Source of the DNA: Rubrivirga sp.
GTDB taxonomy: Bacteria; Bacteroidota; Rhodothermia; Rhodothermales; Rubricoccaceae
Direction of reading: 5' to 3'
DNA length: 8,622 nucleotides
NCBI GenBank assembly: GCA_012269805.1
Contig: JAAXJP010000144.1
Coordinates: 1-8,622, forward strand
Part shown: positions 7,266-8,622 of the stretch, one piece after another
How the letters are laid out: each line of letters begins with the position of its first letter
Numbering within the stretch: the first letter of the stretch is position 1
Made by a program: the position numbers and the translations under genes
The notes under the pieces: model-generated
What the model was told of the DNA's origin: nothing
The model's input: only the letters and a program-made list of their open reading frames with translations
Databases searched by the model: none

Positions 7266-7622
7266 ATGCCCAGGTTCCTTTCACCCCGCACGCACGGCAT
7301 CCTCGACTACGTCACCGTCGTCGTGTTCGCGCTCGCGCCGGCGCTCCTCGGCCTCGGCGGCCTCGCGGCGGCGCTGAGCTACGCCCTCGCCGCCGTCCAC
7401 CTCGCGATGACGCTGCTGACGGCGTTTCCGCTCGGCGTGGTGGCGAAGATCCCGTTCCCGTTCCACGGGACGGTCGAGATGGTCGTGGGGAGCGTGCTCG
7501 TCTTGGCCGGGTCGTTCCTGTTCGAGGGACCGGGACGGATGTTCTATCTCGTGATGGGCGCCGTCATCCTCCTCGTCTACCTCACGACGGACTACAGGGG
7601 GAGCCCGGCCGCGGCCCGCTAG
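7266..7622 (+). CDS. Small four-helix membrane protein with an internal HG repeat (SPW-repeat-like)
   Basis: The product is 118 aa with four predicted membrane helices (about 15-33, 36-56, 69-87, 91-107). The first half begins LSPRTHGILDYVTVVVFALAP. The second half restarts with FHGTVEMVVGSVLVLAGSFL at His67-Gly68, so the protein reads as two copies of an HG plus helix-pair unit. This resembles small SPW-repeat-type membrane proteins; that assignment is from pattern memory and is tentative. The function is unknown. ATG at 7266 follows the receptor hairpin by about 50 nt, with no Shine-Dalgarno and a pyrimidine-rich leader. The longer in-frame opening that extends back into the receptor gene is not part of this protein. 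It converges with the zinc-ribbon gene and their stop codons overlap in CTAG (7619-7622). Confidence 0.85.
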   Translation: MPRFLSPRTHGILDYVTVVVFALAPALLGLGGLAAALSYALAAVHLAMTLLTAFPLGVVAKIPFPFHGTVEMVVGSVLVLAGSFLFEGPGRMFYLVMGAVILLVYLTTDYRGSPAAAR

Positions 7623-8194
7623 TCGAGCACCTCCTCGGGCTCGCCCGGCCGCTCGCGGAGGCGCGAGAAGATGAGGTGCCGCTGCGGGTGCTGCCACGCC
7701 CACGCGCGGAAGCCGTCGACGCGGTCGAGGTCCTCGCCGAGGCGGTCACGGAGCCGGTCCTCGGTGCCGCCGGCGGCGACAGCGCGCTCGGCTTGGCGCT
7801 GCCACGCGTCGGTGAGGAGCGTCGGGAGCCGGTCGAGGAGGCCGGCCTCGACGGTCGCGTCCCACTCGTCGCCGTCGAACCAGACGCCGCCACACGTGGC
7901 GCAGCGGTCGAGCCAGAACCCGCCCTCGGGGCGAACGCGGTAGCGGCTCATGATCCGCTCGTCCTGCGGGCACAGCTTCGCCCGCTTCACGTCGCCGACC
8001 TCCTCGGAGGAGGGGACCGGCTCGGAGGGGGCGTCGGCCGGCTCGTGGCGCTCGCGCCAGGCGAAGTAGAGGTCGGCCGGAAGGAACGAGCCGTGGCCAC
8101 GCGGGCAGCGGAAGCCGCGGAGGCCCGGCACGCCGTCGCTCGGGTCGAGGAGGGTCGAGCGTTCGAGGTCGGCGTCGCAGAGGGGGCAGGTCAC
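7619..8194 (-). CDS. Zinc-ribbon protein, zf-TFIIB-like
   Basis: The product is 191 aa. There are two cysteine modules. The N-terminal one has Cys3-Cys6 (CPLC) and Cys30...His34 (CPRGH). The central one has CPQD at 75-78, then CATCGGVWFDGDEWD at 98-112; the C-x-x-C-G-G-V-W-F-D-x-x-E pattern is the hallmark of the zf-TFIIB (transcription factor zinc-finger) family. Its first knuckle has Asp where the usual second Cys would be, so zinc may be held by Cys75, Cys98, Cys101 and another ligand. The C-terminal 75 residues are charged and helical. Members are small soluble proteins of mostly unknown function, so no specific role is given. The start is GTG at 8194; a TAG lies ten codons upstream in frame, with no other start between, so the N-terminal CPLC is at the true beginning. 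It is probably co-directional with the DUF721 gene 104 nt upstream. Confidence 0.85.
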   Translation of the reverse strand: MTCPLCDADLERSTLLDPSDGVPGLRGFRCPRGHGSFLPADLYFAWRERHEPADAPSEPVPSSEEVGDVKRAKLCPQDERIMSRYRVRPEGGFWLDRCATCGGVWFDGDEWDATVEAGLLDRLPTLLTDAWQRQAERAVAAGGTEDRLRDRLGEDLDRVDGFRAWAWQHPQRHLIFSRLRERPGEPEEVLD

Positions 8195-8298
8195 GAGGCG
8201 GCGGGTGGGTGAGACCCCAAGCTAGACGCGGGACCCCGAGCCGTCCCCGGGCGCTCCCCGAGTCCGGCCGCCGCGGCGCCGAGGCGGAGGAGGCCGGC
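8195..8298 (-). other. Intergenic region between DUF721 and zinc-ribbon genes
   Basis: The 104 nt between the two minus-strand genes are extremely GC-rich, with several short overlapping palindromes (for example CCGGCC...GGCCGG near 8265-8298). None forms a long stem with a T run, so I do not call a terminator. No promoter boxes are evident. Confidence 0.35.
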
Positions 8299-8592
8299 CT
8301 ACCGGAACACGACCTCGTCGACGACCTCGCGGCCGAGGTGGCTGTTCATCCGCTCGCGCCACTGCTGGCGCTGGAACTGGAGTTGGTGCCGCCACGCCGA
8401 CGACCGGACCTTGACGTGGAGCGACCCGTGCCGCATCCACACCTGCTCGGTCACGTTCGCGATCGCCTCGCCGGCGACCTCCGGCCACGCCTCGACGGCC
8501 CGGGCCGCGTCGAACCGCTCGCGGTACCCGTAGCGGTCGACAAGGTCGGCGAGGACGGAGCCGAGACTCTGGGGCTGGTTCGAGGAGGGCAC
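8299..8592 (-). CDS. DUF721 / DciA-like protein
   Basis: The product is 97 aa from a GTG start. It shows the DUF721 pattern: LGSVLADLVDRYG (10-22), RAVEAWPEVAGEAIANVTE (31-49), GSLHVKVRSSAWRHQLQF (56-73) and a LGREVVDEVVFR end (86-97). Larger DciA proteins of this family load the replicative DnaB helicase in bacteria that lack DnaC. Short stand-alone DUF721 proteins are usual in the Bacteroidota lineage, often beside recF, which would lie beyond the right edge here. The helicase-loader role is therefore plausible but not shown. GTG at 8592 is the first usable start inside the window; the frame stays open to the edge, so a start further upstream cannot be excluded. It is soluble, with no signal peptide or membrane segment. 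Confidence 0.87.
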   Translation of the reverse strand: MPSSNQPQSLGSVLADLVDRYGYRERFDAARAVEAWPEVAGEAIANVTEQVWMRHGSLHVKVRSSAWRHQLQFQRQQWRERMNSHLGREVVDEVVFR

Positions 8593-8622
8593 GGGGCGGT
8601 TGGGGCGTCGGCGGCAAACTAG

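Noticed and set aside
1..8622. The window begins and ends with the rare tetranucleotide CTAG.
   Set aside because: Probably a consequence of how the window was cut (at stop triplets). Other CTAGs here are mostly in stop codons. No direct or inverted repeat of useful length links the two ends.

Overview
The window is very GC-rich. Its coding style points to a member of the Rhodothermota/Rhodothermia (Salinibacter, Rubricoccus or Rubrivirga type). The grounds are: (i) a large secreted protein ending in a type IX secretion (T9SS) 'type A' sorting domain, found in Bacteroidota and relatives; (ii) a SusC/RagA-like TonB receptor layout with an N-terminal carboxypeptidase-regulatory-like domain; (iii) ATG starts preceded by pyrimidine-rich leaders with no Shine-Dalgarno; (iv) GC content far above ordinary Bacteroidota. 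The genus cannot be fixed from the sequence alone.

Layout, left to right. 1-328 (minus): the 5' part of an ATP-binding protein with a Walker A motif, running off the left edge. 329-476: a divergent intergenic region. 477-2753 (plus): a secreted DUF4331 protein with a C-terminal sorting domain. 2772-2828: two GC-rich hairpins, the second followed by a short T run like an intrinsic terminator. 2851-4203 (plus): a membrane-anchored TPR protein. 4205-4756 (plus): a histidine-rich secreted or anchored protein starting 1 nt after the TPR stop. 4882-7176 (plus): a TonB-dependent outer-membrane receptor, followed by a 12-bp hairpin. 7266-7622 (plus): a small four-helix membrane protein. 7619-8194 (minus): a zinc-ribbon (zf-TFIIB-like) protein whose stop codon overlaps the previous gene's stop. 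8299-8592 (minus): a DUF721/DciA-like protein. No stretch over 300 bases lacks a gene. I saw no tRNA, rRNA, CRISPR array, insertion sequence or riboswitch.

How the genes may work together. The four plus-strand genes from 477 to 7176 look like one functional cassette: a surface-exported DUF4331 protein, a periplasm-facing TPR scaffold, a small protein with 9% histidine, and a TonB receptor carrying His-X-His motifs in its plug and near its last strand. I infer an outer-membrane uptake or sensing system for a metal ion or metal-containing cofactor. The substrate is not shown by the sequence. The right-hand genes (membrane protein, zinc ribbon, DUF721) look like ordinary chromosomal genes outside the cassette.
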